Positions 52,601-61,690 of a stretch of DNA of 64,000 nt are shown here, in pieces. Within the stretch, counting starts at the first letter, position 1; each line of letters starts with the position of its first letter. Both the position numbers and the translations under genes were made by a program. The notes below the pieces were generated by a model that saw only the letters and a program-made list of their open reading frames with translations, made no database searches and had not been told where the DNA came from. This DNA is from Planctomycetota bacterium (GTDB lineage: Bacteria > Planctomycetota > UBA1135 > GCA-002686595), in NCBI GenBank assembly GCA_016872795.1, contig VGYZ01000004.1, positions 1 through 64,000 of the forward strand. Reading direction: 5' to 3'.

Positions 52601-52736
52601 CGACGGGTCGATCCTGTTCGCGGCGATGCGCACCGGTGACTGGAACTACATCGCGTTTGAAGCGCCGAATGCCCGCGCACCACGCGGTCGCGCGTGGGTG
52701 TCCGATGCCAGTGGCTTGAAGGCGTTCGACCTGTAG
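49614..52736 (+). CDS. DUF4388-TM-PEGA-beta-propeller protein
   Basis: A 1,040-residue protein. Residues about 1-115 are the DUF4388 domain (MSFQGDVAGLGLGELLQGLA, GRAGVLTLLTTDRTVRVGV). Residues about 185-240 look like a winged helix (TLEHIWNECDGSSSVAEISD). Helical TPR-like repeats run to about 450. One membrane helix lies at about 457-477 (NTLVALGSALVLSLAGVVHV). A long coiled coil and TPR region follow, then a PEGA domain at about 760-820 (IESLPSGAHVRLSNG). A PQQ-like beta-propeller ends it (VARLSADGRERWAVRL). It should span the membrane with PEGA and propeller outside. DUF4388 proteins often accompany bacterial signalling genes. Confidence 0.88.
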   Translation: MSFQGDVAGLGLGELLQGLARSGRAGVLTLLTTDRTVRVGVRDGQLFLLPEEHEGSDGWRMRTQRAWTARNEAHTEALRMREIAQASRLEAMFGMLDASGVHFRFDARPISELEPRPEHAPTLEAGAAHEPQAAVLGPAVSVEYILLEHARISDELSAQPHAHRVDPHFVPRRRGDEPPQRTLEHIWNECDGSSSVAEISDRLGWPLRQARTALCALHGLGAMRFADARELLALAHHELQSGQTARAASRLAGWCRLAHGGPASQGDAQLLLDHWERGTLAPALGAMEPRPARALLARLDGATQDPLRSVERWMELRRAHKQDFLTEFAALRRAQRCGDETLRPPVADLLRVARRFQDHGQTERAAAVLRSVVMREGASVAARLEIGQRLMALGKFDEGAGWVIDACHTLADSGQHDRAVAALKPILQLLPSQREARALYSSSFRRTATGRRARRNTLVALGSALVLSLAGVVHVRRSEDFERRLELVREHLDRPEEALAESDALFGETSDERVESLREQLRSRIRHRQLAARQAWSARFQDCHLECTGGDPVLGLRNALQMPPLPAGPALDGEVAPRLAELLESLLARLRDMLIASRENTVTVEAAHAEQRLSRLIADLLAVLQSTQPKDELQEFEQTLRSLQLTLDTRSLERAALREKELQAQTLAHLDALFAAGRAHAAAGDLQRAVECFDAFETAPGGAELAALLRREIDAVREHQESVLAARALAEAGRHAEAIARLSPACPRPAEHLLPCRIESLPSGAHVRLSNGTLRTTPFVLECAPLERVAGRVEFPGYETTALVLDGPADRQILLSRTPSAHWSSRTRVEAVPVSVDDCHIVCDREGRVARLSADGRERWAVRLKSAAGIRHAPVFLPRRPGSLLVVDELGAVWILATQDGSVEGPLELGSAPASGPQPTARGVTLRLGDGRELHWQGELTPTTEQGLNTSEPAARVHDAGLACLRRSIEAGHALSSPWNQGTLDATGTHYVLRRSDGSILFAAMRTGDWNYIAFEAPNARAPRGRAWVSDASGLKAFDL

Positions 52737-52768
52737 CCGGCGACTGCGCCCGCCTCCATACTTCCTCC

Positions 52769-53110
52769 GTGGGCGTGGAGGACTCTGCGATCGTCGATCT
52801 GTTAGCGCGGAACGAGGACGGATCGCTGCTGCTGGTGATGGTCGAACATCGGCCCTGAGACGAATCGGACGAGCGGCTCCGCCAGCTTCAGGACAAGGTC
52901 AGCGCGTATCTCGCCTTCGCGCTCGACGGCGAGCTCGAGCGCGAGTTCCCCGGCCAGACGGCGGAGGGCATCACGCGGCTCTTGCGCTGCATCGAGCGGA
53001 GGGATGCGATGGTGCGCGGGCTCGTCCCGCCGCTGCGCCATGCGCTCGCCCCGCTCGGCGTGCGCTTCGATGTGCAGGCCGAGGGCAAACCTGCGCCGTG
53101 GCGCGATCCA
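52769..53110 (+). pseudogene. DUF6572-like gene broken by an in-frame TGA
   Basis: From the GTG at 52769 the frame reads VGVEDSAIVDLLARNEDGSL and LLVMVEHRP, then a TGA (52856-52858). It continues in the same frame with DESDERLRQLQDKVSAYLAF and ALDGELEREFPG. This matches the DUF6572 pattern, in which a Trp codon follows Arg-Pro (RPWDGSDE), so the TGA sits exactly where TGG is expected. The frame has no stop at the normal end and runs on past 53142 into the opposite asnS gene. Both facts suggest a decayed gene. A sequencing error or stop-codon recoding cannot be excluded. Confidence 0.75.
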
Positions 53111-53141
53111 AACGAGCCCGCGAGCCAGGAGCCGCGCGCGC

Positions 53142-54452
<1,311 letters not shown>

Positions 54453-54476
54453 GATTTGCCTTCGGAGGGCGTGCGC

Positions 54477-55052
54477 TCAGGGAAACATCGAGTAGGCGGG
54501 CTTCACTTCGACCTCGAGCACGACGCCGTCGCGTACGAGCACGCGCCCCTTGCACTGGACGCCGGCCCGCCGGGCTTCGACGAGCACCTCGTGCGCGCCC
54601 GCGGACTCGAGCAGCTTGGCGAGCTCCTCGAGCGTCGGAACGACTTGCACATGTTCGAAACCATGGGCGCAGAGCCGCTGCACGATGCGCTCCGACAGGC
54701 CCGCCACATCGGAAGCCTTGGCTCCACCTGCCGCCTCGCCGTGGAAGCCCGCCTGCGACGCGCGCAGGAGCGAGTCCTCGAGCCGACGCTGCCCGTCGCG
54801 GATCTCGATCAGCACATGTTCGATGCGACGCAGGTCGAGATCCTCCCGCTCGCGCGCCACGCGGGCGAGCGTCGACTGGATCTGCTCGAGCGCGGACAGG
54901 CGCTCCCCTAGGTGCGCAAGCTCGCGCAGCCGCTGGTGCAGCAGCCAGACGCCCGCCGCAGTCGCCCCGGCCGCGATGGCGCACAGCCCGAGCAGCCACG
55001 GCATCGTGGCCAGAAACCAGTCCGAACTCTCCGGGGCCAGCGCAAACGCCAT
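54477..55052 (-). CDS. Membrane-anchored coiled-coil protein of unknown function
   Basis: A 191-residue protein. A membrane helix near the N-terminus (WLLGLCAIAAGATAAGVWLL) is followed by a coiled coil (residues about 45-110, LGERLSALEQIQSTLARVAR). A small folded C-terminal domain includes FEHVQVVPTLEELAKLLESA and AHEVLVEARRAGVQCKGRVL. The arrangement suggests a domain held at the membrane by a stalk. I recognise no family. The ATG at 55052 is preferred because the protein-like sequence begins there; a longer frame starts at 55100. It is probably in one transcript with asnS. Confidence 0.75.
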   Translation of the reverse strand: MAFALAPESSDWFLATMPWLLGLCAIAAGATAAGVWLLHQRLRELAHLGERLSALEQIQSTLARVAREREDLDLRRIEHVLIEIRDGQRRLEDSLLRASQAGFHGEAAGGAKASDVAGLSERIVQRLCAHGFEHVQVVPTLEELAKLLESAGAHEVLVEARRAGVQCKGRVLVRDGVVLEVEVKPAYSMFP

Positions 55053-55163
55053 GGGCCCGTGAGGATACGCGCCGCTCGCCCGCGCTCCAAGCACGCGCAA
55101 CCTGCGCGCCCCATGCGCCGCTCGTGCTTCTCAAGCACGGCCCGCAGCCTCTATCCTCCGCCC

Positions 55164-57284
55164 ATGCGCGCCGCCCTGATCGCCCTCGCCTGCTTCCTCG
55201 CACTCGCTGCGGTCCAGCTGCTGCCGCAGGCGGACCCTGCGCGACTCGCGGCCCAGAACGCCCATGCGGTGCTCCAAGAGCGCATCGGGCCAGCGCCGAC
55301 CGATGGTGCGAGCGACGAGCGAGCGACGCTCGCCGATCTGATCCTCGACGGACCCGCCGTCGTCGAGCGCACGGCCGATCGCGCCACGCTCTCCATCTTC
55401 GGCGTGGGTTTCGAGAGCAGCGTGCCTTCCGAGGATCTCACGCTCCACTACCAAGCCCGCCGCAGCCTGATCCGCGGCCTGCGCGAGGCGGCAGCGAAGC
55501 GCAAGGTGTCGCTCGCCGTCGAAGGCGAGGAGGGGCCCACGGCGCAGAGCCAAGCGCGCGGCGCGAGCTTCGGCGTGCGCCACGACGCCACGCGCGGGGC
55601 GCTGTTCGTCGAAGTGACTCAGCCCGGCGGCGAGCGCGTGCGCGCGGAGCTCGCCGGCTGGACTCCGCCCGAGCGCTCGTCGCTCTATCCCCCGCTGGTG
55701 GCGATCCTGCTCGCCGTCGTGTTCCGGCGCCCGGTGCTCGCGCTGTTCTCGGGCGTGTGGGTCGCGATGCTGCTCGCGCGCCTCAAGAGCGGCGCGAGCA
55801 TCGGCGGCGCGCTCGCGGGCAGCCTGTCCGACTTCGCCGTGAAGAGCCTGTGGCCGCAACTCGCGAGCCACGACAAGCTGCTGATCATCGGCTTCGTGAT
55901 CGCGATGCTCTCGATGGTCGGCGTGATGACGAAGAGCGGCGGCATTCGCGGCCTCGTCGACTCGGTCGCGAAGTTCGCGCGCGGCACGCGCTCGACGCAG
56001 GTCGCGACGTGGCTGATGGGCCTCGTCGTGTTCTTCGACGACTACGCCAACTGCATCCTCGTCGGCACGACCATGCGGCCCCTGTCGGACCGCTTCCGCA
56101 TTTCGCGCGAGAAGCTCAGCTACCTCGTGGACTCCACCGCCGCTCCCGTGGCGGGCATCTCGATCTTCTCGACGTGGATCGCCTACGAAGTCTCGACCTT
56201 CGCGCCCCAGCTCCCGGCCGCCGGGCTGACGTCGGACCAAGGCTACGCGGTCTTCATCGCGAGCCTCCCGTTCCGTTTCTATTGCATCTTCACGCTCGTG
56301 CTCGCCGGCCTGATCGTCTTCAGCGGTCGCGACTTCGGCTCGATGCTGGCCGCGGAACGGCGCGCGCGCAGCACAGGGCTCCTCGTCCGCGAGGGCGGGA
56401 CGCCCATGGTCGGCGACGCGGCGACGCACATCGAGCCCGCGCCCGGCGTGATCCCGCGCGCTCACCGCGCGATCATTCCGATACTCGTGTTCATCGGCGT
56501 GACGCTGTTCGAAATCCTGCGCGTGGGCAACGCCGCGCATGCCGGACTGTGGGACGACGCGAGCCTCGACTTCGTGCGCAAGGTCACGCTCGTGCTCGCC
56601 GATGGCGAGAGCTCGCGCGCGATTCTGATCGGCTCGACCAGCGGCTTCCTCGTCTCGTGCGTACTGGCCTTCCTCGCGGGCTCCGCGAGCGCCATCCCGG
56701 GCGCGATCGCGACCACCATTCGCAACATGGGCATCGCCGTCGCGATCCTCTACCTCGCGTGGATCATCGGTGCCGCCTGCGACGAGCTCGGCACCGCGGG
56801 CTACCTGACCGAGCTGCTCGGTGATCGGCTCGCGCCGCCGCTCCTGCCCACGCTGCTCTTCTTGCTGTCGGCCGCGATCGCCTTCGCCACGGGGACCTCG
56901 TGGGGCACGATGAGCATCCTGCTGCCGCTGGTGGTCGGCCTCGCGTTCACGCTCGGCGAGCGCGATCCGAACCTAAGCGGCTACACACTGATGCTGCTCT
57001 CCATCGGAGCCGTGCTCGAAGGCTCGATCTTCGGCGACCACTGCTCCCCCATCTCCGACACCACTATTCTGAGCTCGACGGCCTGCGCGGCGGACCACAT
57101 CGACCACACGCGCACGCAGATGGGCTACGCGCTCACGACCATGGTCGTGGCGATCGCCTGCGGGTACTTCCCGTGCGCGTTCCTCGGCTGGAGCCCGTGG
57201 GCCGCGCTCGTCGCCGGCTGCGGCGCGCTGCTCATGATCGTGTTCGTGTTCGGACGAAGAAGCGACCCTCCCGCGCAGGCCTGA
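55164..57284 (+). CDS. NhaC-family Na+/H+ antiporter with a large N-terminal extension
   Basis: A 706-residue inner-membrane transporter. The first helix (LIALACFLALAAVQLL) is followed by about 160 soluble residues, probably periplasmic, not found in short NhaC proteins. The core begins near PPLVAILLAVVFRRPVLALF, has about eleven helices, and includes FFDDYANCILVGTTMRPLSD, LSYLVDSTAAPVAGISIFST, and the signature GDHCSPISDTTILSSTACAA followed by HIDHTRTQ. It should exchange Na+ for H+. The ATG at 55164 is the first in frame. Three ACGT sites at 56007-56232 are dense for this window. The flippase-like gene follows by 22 bases. Confidence 0.93.
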   Translation: MRAALIALACFLALAAVQLLPQADPARLAAQNAHAVLQERIGPAPTDGASDERATLADLILDGPAVVERTADRATLSIFGVGFESSVPSEDLTLHYQARRSLIRGLREAAAKRKVSLAVEGEEGPTAQSQARGASFGVRHDATRGALFVEVTQPGGERVRAELAGWTPPERSSLYPPLVAILLAVVFRRPVLALFSGVWVAMLLARLKSGASIGGALAGSLSDFAVKSLWPQLASHDKLLIIGFVIAMLSMVGVMTKSGGIRGLVDSVAKFARGTRSTQVATWLMGLVVFFDDYANCILVGTTMRPLSDRFRISREKLSYLVDSTAAPVAGISIFSTWIAYEVSTFAPQLPAAGLTSDQGYAVFIASLPFRFYCIFTLVLAGLIVFSGRDFGSMLAAERRARSTGLLVREGGTPMVGDAATHIEPAPGVIPRAHRAIIPILVFIGVTLFEILRVGNAAHAGLWDDASLDFVRKVTLVLADGESSRAILIGSTSGFLVSCVLAFLAGSASAIPGAIATTIRNMGIAVAILYLAWIIGAACDELGTAGYLTELLGDRLAPPLLPTLLFLLSAAIAFATGTSWGTMSILLPLVVGLAFTLGERDPNLSGYTLMLLSIGAVLEGSIFGDHCSPISDTTILSSTACAADHIDHTRTQMGYALTTMVVAIACGYFPCAFLGWSPWAALVAGCGALLMIVFVFGRRSDPPAQA

Positions 57285-57306
57285 GCCGTCCGCGCCACAA
57301 CTCTCG

Positions 57307-58326
57307 ATGCCCCTCCCGCAGAAACTCGGACGCCGACTGCTGGTGGGCGTGTTGTTCGGCGTGCTCGTGTACGCCGGGATCGCCGTGTGGTCGGACGCCT
57401 CCGCGATCGCCGAGGCGTTCACGCGCCTGCCGCTGTGGGTGCTGCCCGTCGCGTGCGGCCTGAGCTTCGCGAACTACTGCATTCGCTTCCTCAAGTGGCA
57501 GCGCTACTGCGCTCTGCTCGACATCCGCCTCGCCACCGGCACATCGTTCTTGATCTACCTCTCGGGCATGACGCTCTCCGTCACGCCCGGCAAGATGGGC
57601 GAGGTCTTCAAGTCGTGGCTGGTGAAGCAGGTGACCGGCGTACGCATCCACCACTCGGCGCCCATCGTCGTCGCCGAGCGCTTCACCGACCTGCTCGGGT
57701 ATCTGATCCTCGTCGCAGTCGGGGGCTTGAGCACGGCCCCGGAGTACGCCTGGGTGTTCTGGTCGCTGCTCGCGGCGTGCGGTGTCGCGCTCGTGGTGTT
57801 GAGCTCGCCGCGCTGCACGCGCTTCGTGGTGAACTCCGTCGCGCGTCTTCCGGTAGTCGATCGACTTGCTCCGCGCGTCGAAGGCGCCTTCGCCAGCACA
57901 CGCATCTTGCTGGCGCCGCGCGAGATCGTGCTGCCGACCGTCGTCTCCGTGCTCGGCTGGGGCTGCGAGTGCACGGGCTTTTGGATCATCGCCAACGCGG
58001 TGGTCCCAGACAGCTTGCCTTGGCTGTACGCCGTGTTTGCCTTCGCTTTCAGCGCCGTCGCGGGTGCGGCTGCGATCATCGCTCCCGGCGGACTGGTCAT
58101 CACCGAAGGTCTGTTGGGCTCGCTCCTGCGCCCGCGCTACCAACCGGTCCTCGAGCGCACGCTCGCACTCGCCGGCGACGCAGCGCGCGAGGCCGCGCGC
58201 GCTCAAGCCGCAGCGGCGGTCATCCTCGCGCGCCTGTGCACGCTGTGGTTCGCCGTGGCCGTTGGCTTCGCGGCCACCGCGCTGTTCACTCGCCACCACG
58301 GCAACGTGCAGGAATCGGCCGACTAG
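57307..58326 (+). CDS. Lysylphosphatidylglycerol synthase TM-region / flippase-like protein
   Basis: A 339-residue membrane protein with seven to eight helices (LLVGVLFGVLVYAGIAVW, WVLPVACGLSFANYCIRFLK). Family motifs (PF03706) are RFLKWQRYCALLDIR, FLIYLSGMTLSVTPGKMGEV, VAERFTDLLGYLIL, and the end region IIAPGGLVITEGLLGSLL. The family includes the flippase part of MprF and related lipid-handling proteins. A role in moving a lipid-linked precursor is likely but the substrate is unknown. The ATG at 57307 is 22 bases after the antiporter gene. Its end overlaps the convergent gene by 4 bases. Confidence 0.88.
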   Translation: MPLPQKLGRRLLVGVLFGVLVYAGIAVWSDASAIAEAFTRLPLWVLPVACGLSFANYCIRFLKWQRYCALLDIRLATGTSFLIYLSGMTLSVTPGKMGEVFKSWLVKQVTGVRIHHSAPIVVAERFTDLLGYLILVAVGGLSTAPEYAWVFWSLLAACGVALVVLSSPRCTRFVVNSVARLPVVDRLAPRVEGAFASTRILLAPREIVLPTVVSVLGWGCECTGFWIIANAVVPDSLPWLYAVFAFAFSAVAGAAAIIAPGGLVITEGLLGSLLRPRYQPVLERTLALAGDAAREAARAQAAAAVILARLCTLWFAVAVGFAATALFTRHHGNVQESAD

Positions 58327-59432
58327 CTGCGCACGGCGAGGGCCAAGGCGCCGAACGCCGCGGCCAAGGTCGCGAGCCACGGAGCGTAGCTGCGCTCCGG
58401 CGCGTGCGGGGACGGCGGCGTTCCGCTCAGGTGTTCGCCTGGTCCGCTGCAGGGCGGGTCGACGCGCTCGACCCACGCACGGTCGAGGCGCCGTGAGAAG
58501 GCCAGCGCGAACTCGAGATCGTCGCCAACCAGCTGCGGCGCTCCGTCCAAGGCCACTTCCACGACACCCGGTCGCGCGCGCACGACGCTCTGGCCGTCAC
58601 ACACAAGCCAGTCCGCGCTCGGCTCATCGTGCAGCGGCGGCAGGGAGCGTGCGTGCCCTTCGAGCGCCCAGCCGCGTTGCTCGCAGCGCACGGAACGTGC
58701 GGGCTCTGCTCCGGCAGAGCGCAAGGAGAAGAGCGCCTCGTCCGTTGACGCCGCGAGAGCGAGCCCGCGCGCGGCACACCACGAGAGCGCGAGATCTCCG
58801 AACAAAGTGCCTTGCAGGCGCGCGTCGATGTACACCCCCGCGCGCCCCGTCGGATGCAAGCTCGCTCCGTCCTCGCCGCCGACCGCGAGCAGCCCGGCAT
58901 GCGCAGGCTTCCCTCGCGCGCGGTCCGTGATCCACACCACACCGGGCTCGTCCCAGCGTTGCCAATCCGGTTCTTCCCAATCTCCGTGCGGCCGCGCGAG
59001 CCAGTCCTCCGGCACGGCGTCCACCGCAGCACTCAGGAACTCGCCGGACACGGCGCGATACTCGCGCGGCAGGGAAACTCGTGCCTCCAGCGCATCGAGC
59101 GCGCGCTCCAGCGCCGTCGGCCCCGAGGAGCTCGCATACATCGAAGGCGAACGATCGACGAGCACCATCCAACGCGGCTCGGCCCGCGCGCTCGCGCGCG
59201 CACCGGCGAGAGCGAGACACCCGGCGCACAGGGCCCCGACGAGCAGCAGCAGCGACCATGGCGGAGTCCAGCGCCGAGCGCTCGCACGCGCCGCGGTCGC
59301 AGGCACCTGCCTCCACACCATCAGCGTGCCCGTGCTCACACGCGGCGCACGGCGCGCTTGCAGGGCCGCCAGCATCACCACCAACGGAACGGCAAGCGAC
59401 ACGAGCGCCCACGGTCGATCGAATGCGATCAC
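58323..59432 (-). CDS. BatA-like membrane protein with von Willebrand domain
   Basis: A 369-residue protein. It has the BatA N-terminus (FDRPWALVSLAVPLVVMLAA with the ARRAPRVSTGTLMVWRQVP loop), then a second helix (LLLLVGALCAGCLALAG). A VWA region follows with a partly conserved metal site (MVLVDRSPSMYASSSGPTAL), a beta-rich part and a C-terminal helix (WLATLAAAFGALALAV). BatA-type proteins act with MoxR ATPases and DUF58 proteins at the membrane. The GTG at 59432 overlaps the DUF58 stop (GTGA), so the two are coupled. No MoxR gene is adjacent. The Met-Ile-Asp-Ala-Ser motif is shortened compared with true VWA proteins. Confidence 0.85.
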   Translation of the reverse strand: MIAFDRPWALVSLAVPLVVMLAALQARRAPRVSTGTLMVWRQVPATAARASARRWTPPWSLLLLVGALCAGCLALAGARASARAEPRWMVLVDRSPSMYASSSGPTALERALDALEARVSLPREYRAVSGEFLSAAVDAVPEDWLARPHGDWEEPDWQRWDEPGVVWITDRARGKPAHAGLLAVGGEDGASLHPTGRAGVYIDARLQGTLFGDLALSWCAARGLALAASTDEALFSLRSAGAEPARSVRCEQRGWALEGHARSLPPLHDEPSADWLVCDGQSVVRARPGVVEVALDGAPQLVGDDLEFALAFSRRLDRAWVERVDPPCSGPGEHLSGTPPSPHAPERSYAPWLATLAAAFGALALAVRS

Positions 59433-60313
59433 CGCACGAGCTCCAGAGCTAGCGCCTCGAACTCCGCGTCGGAGGGAGTCACGCGGAACGCCTGCCCGCG
59501 GCGCGCGAAGGCGCTGCGCCACAGCTCGAGTCGCCCCTCGAGCGCGCGTCCATACGCGGAGAGCACGCCGGAGTCGAGCGCGAGCGCGAGCGTGTCGCCG
59601 CGTTCCGGATCGAACCACTCGATGCCCTCGGAGGCTCGCGGAGCCAGCTCTCGCCGCGCCAACACTGCCGTCACGGTCACACGACAGCCGCGCCGCGCGA
59701 GCGCGAGTACCTGCGCCGGCTCGACATCCATCAGGTCTCCGAGCACGACCACGCGGCTGGCGCGCGCCAGCTGTGGCAGAGCGAACAGCTCGCGCAGCGA
59801 TCTCTCGCCGCGCGCGATCCTGCTCCGCAGGAACTCGAGCAAACTCGGAAGATCGCGGCGCGTGCGCAACGCACAGCATTCGACGCGCCCCTCGGTGCCA
59901 TGGGCCACGACCTCCGCACGCCCGCCGCTCCCGACCGTCGCGAGCGCGACTGCGGCTGCCAGTTCGCAGGCATGCTCCAGTTTCGAAGGCGCCCCCACCG
60001 ACATCGACGCGCTCGTGTCGAGCGCGAGCAGCGAGCGCTCCCCCCGCTCCGCGCGCCGCACGCGCATCCACGGACGACCGAGGCGCGCCAGGAGCTCCCA
60101 GTCGAGGTCGCGCAAGTCCTCACCGTCGCGGTAGGGGCGATGCCCTTCGAACTCGACGCCTTGCCCCGGCATCAGGCCGGAACGACCGTCATCGCGCGTG
60201 CCGCGCGCCCGCGCGATGGCTGCAAAGCGCTCGAGACGCGCGCAAAACGCCGGACCGAGCACGACGCGCGCGGAGTCGGCGCCCGGTCGCTCGAGCCTGC
60301 CATCCATCGGCAT
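59429..60313 (-). CDS. DUF58-domain protein
   Basis: A 294-residue cytoplasmic protein of the DUF58 family. The hallmark GHRPYRDGEDLRDLDW (Tyr-x-Gly-Asp-x4-Asp-Trp) is near residue 60. The VWA-like core follows (LLALDTSASMSVGAPSKLEH, SRVVVLGDLMDVEPAQVLAL). DUF58 genes nearly always follow a MoxR AAA+ ATPase gene; here a dihydroorotase gene precedes it with zero bases between stop and start (TAG ATG). The partner BatA-like gene overlaps its stop. A further ATG at 60307 is possible. The function is unknown; family members are thought to assist protein complex assembly. Confidence 0.93.
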   Translation of the reverse strand: MPMDGRLERPGADSARVVLGPAFCARLERFAAIARARGTRDDGRSGLMPGQGVEFEGHRPYRDGEDLRDLDWELLARLGRPWMRVRRAERGERSLLALDTSASMSVGAPSKLEHACELAAAVALATVGSGGRAEVVAHGTEGRVECCALRTRRDLPSLLEFLRSRIARGERSLRELFALPQLARASRVVVLGDLMDVEPAQVLALARRGCRVTVTAVLARRELAPRASEGIEWFDPERGDTLALALDSGVLSAYGRALEGRLELWRSAFARRGQAFRVTPSDAEFEALALELVR

Positions 60314-61690
60314 CTAGCCTCGCCGCGGCCGCGGCGGCTCGAGGTCGAGCGCGCGTCCGCCGGCCGCAACCTGCGCCGCGCCGTCGCGCCAAGCCACGGT
60401 GCCGCGCCGCACCACGACTTGCGGCTTCCCGTGCAGTTCCCAGCCGTCGTAGGCAGACCACTTCGAGCGCGAGGGCAGCTCGTTCGCACGCACCGTGAAG
60501 CGCTGCTCGGGATCGAACAACACGACATCTCCGTCGTAGCCGCGCGCGAGCCGCCCCTTGCGCGGCAGGTGGAAGCTCTGCGCCGCACGCCATGTCACCG
60601 TATCGAGCGCCACCTGCGGATCGAGCCAGCCGCGCAGCGCGAGCTCGAAGGTGAGCGGCCAGAGGAGGTCGACCGACGGCATGCCCGACGGAGACTTGCC
60701 GTAGGGGCGCCGCTTGTACTCCAGCGGGTGCGGCGCGTGATCCGTGCCGATCGAGTCCACATCACCCGCCGTGAGCGCCGCGCACAGGCCGAGCGAGTCG
60801 GAGGGCGTCTTGATCGACGGGTTGACCTTGAGCAGGTTGCCGAGCTTCTCGGCCCACTCGCAAGAGAGCAACAGGAAGTGCGGCCCGGTGCTCGACCACA
60901 CGGGCAGTCCGCGCGTGCGCGCGCGGCGAATCTGCGCGGCCGCCTCGGCCGACGACACATGGTACACATGCAGCCAGGTGCCGTAGCGCTCCACGAACTC
61001 GATCGCCTTGCGCACGGACTCGACTTCGGCCTCGGTGGAGCGCGCGAGATGATGCAGCGCCACGGTCGCGTTGGGGTTGGCGTCGACGAGCCGCAGCTTG
61101 TCGCGCTGGAGGATCGCTTCGTCCTCGCAGTGTGCGACGACCATGCGTCCGGCCTTGGCCGCACCTTCGAAGAGCCGCGCGAGCAGCTCATCGTCGAGCA
61201 CGCCGCCGAGCCCCGTCGAACCTCCGAGGAAGCACTTGTAGGCCGGCGTGAGCGGCGCCATGGCGGCCAGCTCGGGCAGCGAGGCCTCGACGAGGTTCGC
61301 GAGGCAGCCGTAGTCGACGCGCGCGCGCTTCGAAACGTGCTCGAGGCGCTCCTCGAGCGCGCGCCGCGTGGTCGAGAGCGGCGGGTTGTTCTGCACCTCG
61401 ACGACGCTGGTCACGCCTCCGTGCAGAGCGCCGAGCGAGCCCATGTCCCAGCCTTCGATGTGCTCGAGGCCCGGATCGCGAAAGTGCACGTGCACATCGA
61501 CGAGCCCCGCGATCGCCGTCAACCCGCCCGCGTCGAGCCGCGGCAGGCCCTGCGCCTCGACATTCCCTCCGACGGCCTCGATCACGCCCGCGCGGATGCG
61601 AATGTTGACCGGAGCCGACTGCGGGCCGGGCGGGTAGCTACGCGCTCCGCCGATCCACAGACTCTCACCGCGCACGCCGCTCGTGCTCAT
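60314..61690 (-). CDS. pyrC: Dihydroorotase (or related cyclic amidohydrolase)
   Basis: A 458-residue metal-dependent amidohydrolase. Motifs in order: the metal site VDVHVHFRDPGLEHIE, GGVTSVVEVQNNPPLSTT, a metal-bridging Lys region (AYKCFLGGSTG), HCEDEA, HVSSAEAAAQIRRA, and GTDHAPHPLEYK. The length and the DVHVHFRDPG block fit class I dihydroorotase (pyrimidine synthesis). Allantoinase is closely related and cannot be excluded by eye. The ATG at 61690 overlaps the phosphatase stop (ATGA). The preceding gene encodes a regulator and the following ones DUF58/BatA, so the operon makes no obvious metabolic sense. Confidence 0.9.
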   Translation of the reverse strand: MSTSGVRGESLWIGGARSYPPGPQSAPVNIRIRAGVIEAVGGNVEAQGLPRLDAGGLTAIAGLVDVHVHFRDPGLEHIEGWDMGSLGALHGGVTSVVEVQNNPPLSTTRRALEERLEHVSKRARVDYGCLANLVEASLPELAAMAPLTPAYKCFLGGSTGLGGVLDDELLARLFEGAAKAGRMVVAHCEDEAILQRDKLRLVDANPNATVALHHLARSTEAEVESVRKAIEFVERYGTWLHVYHVSSAEAAAQIRRARTRGLPVWSSTGPHFLLLSCEWAEKLGNLLKVNPSIKTPSDSLGLCAALTAGDVDSIGTDHAPHPLEYKRRPYGKSPSGMPSVDLLWPLTFELALRGWLDPQVALDTVTWRAAQSFHLPRKGRLARGYDGDVVLFDPEQRFTVRANELPSRSKWSAYDGWELHGKPQVVVRRGTVAWRDGAAQVAAGGRALDLEPPRPRRG

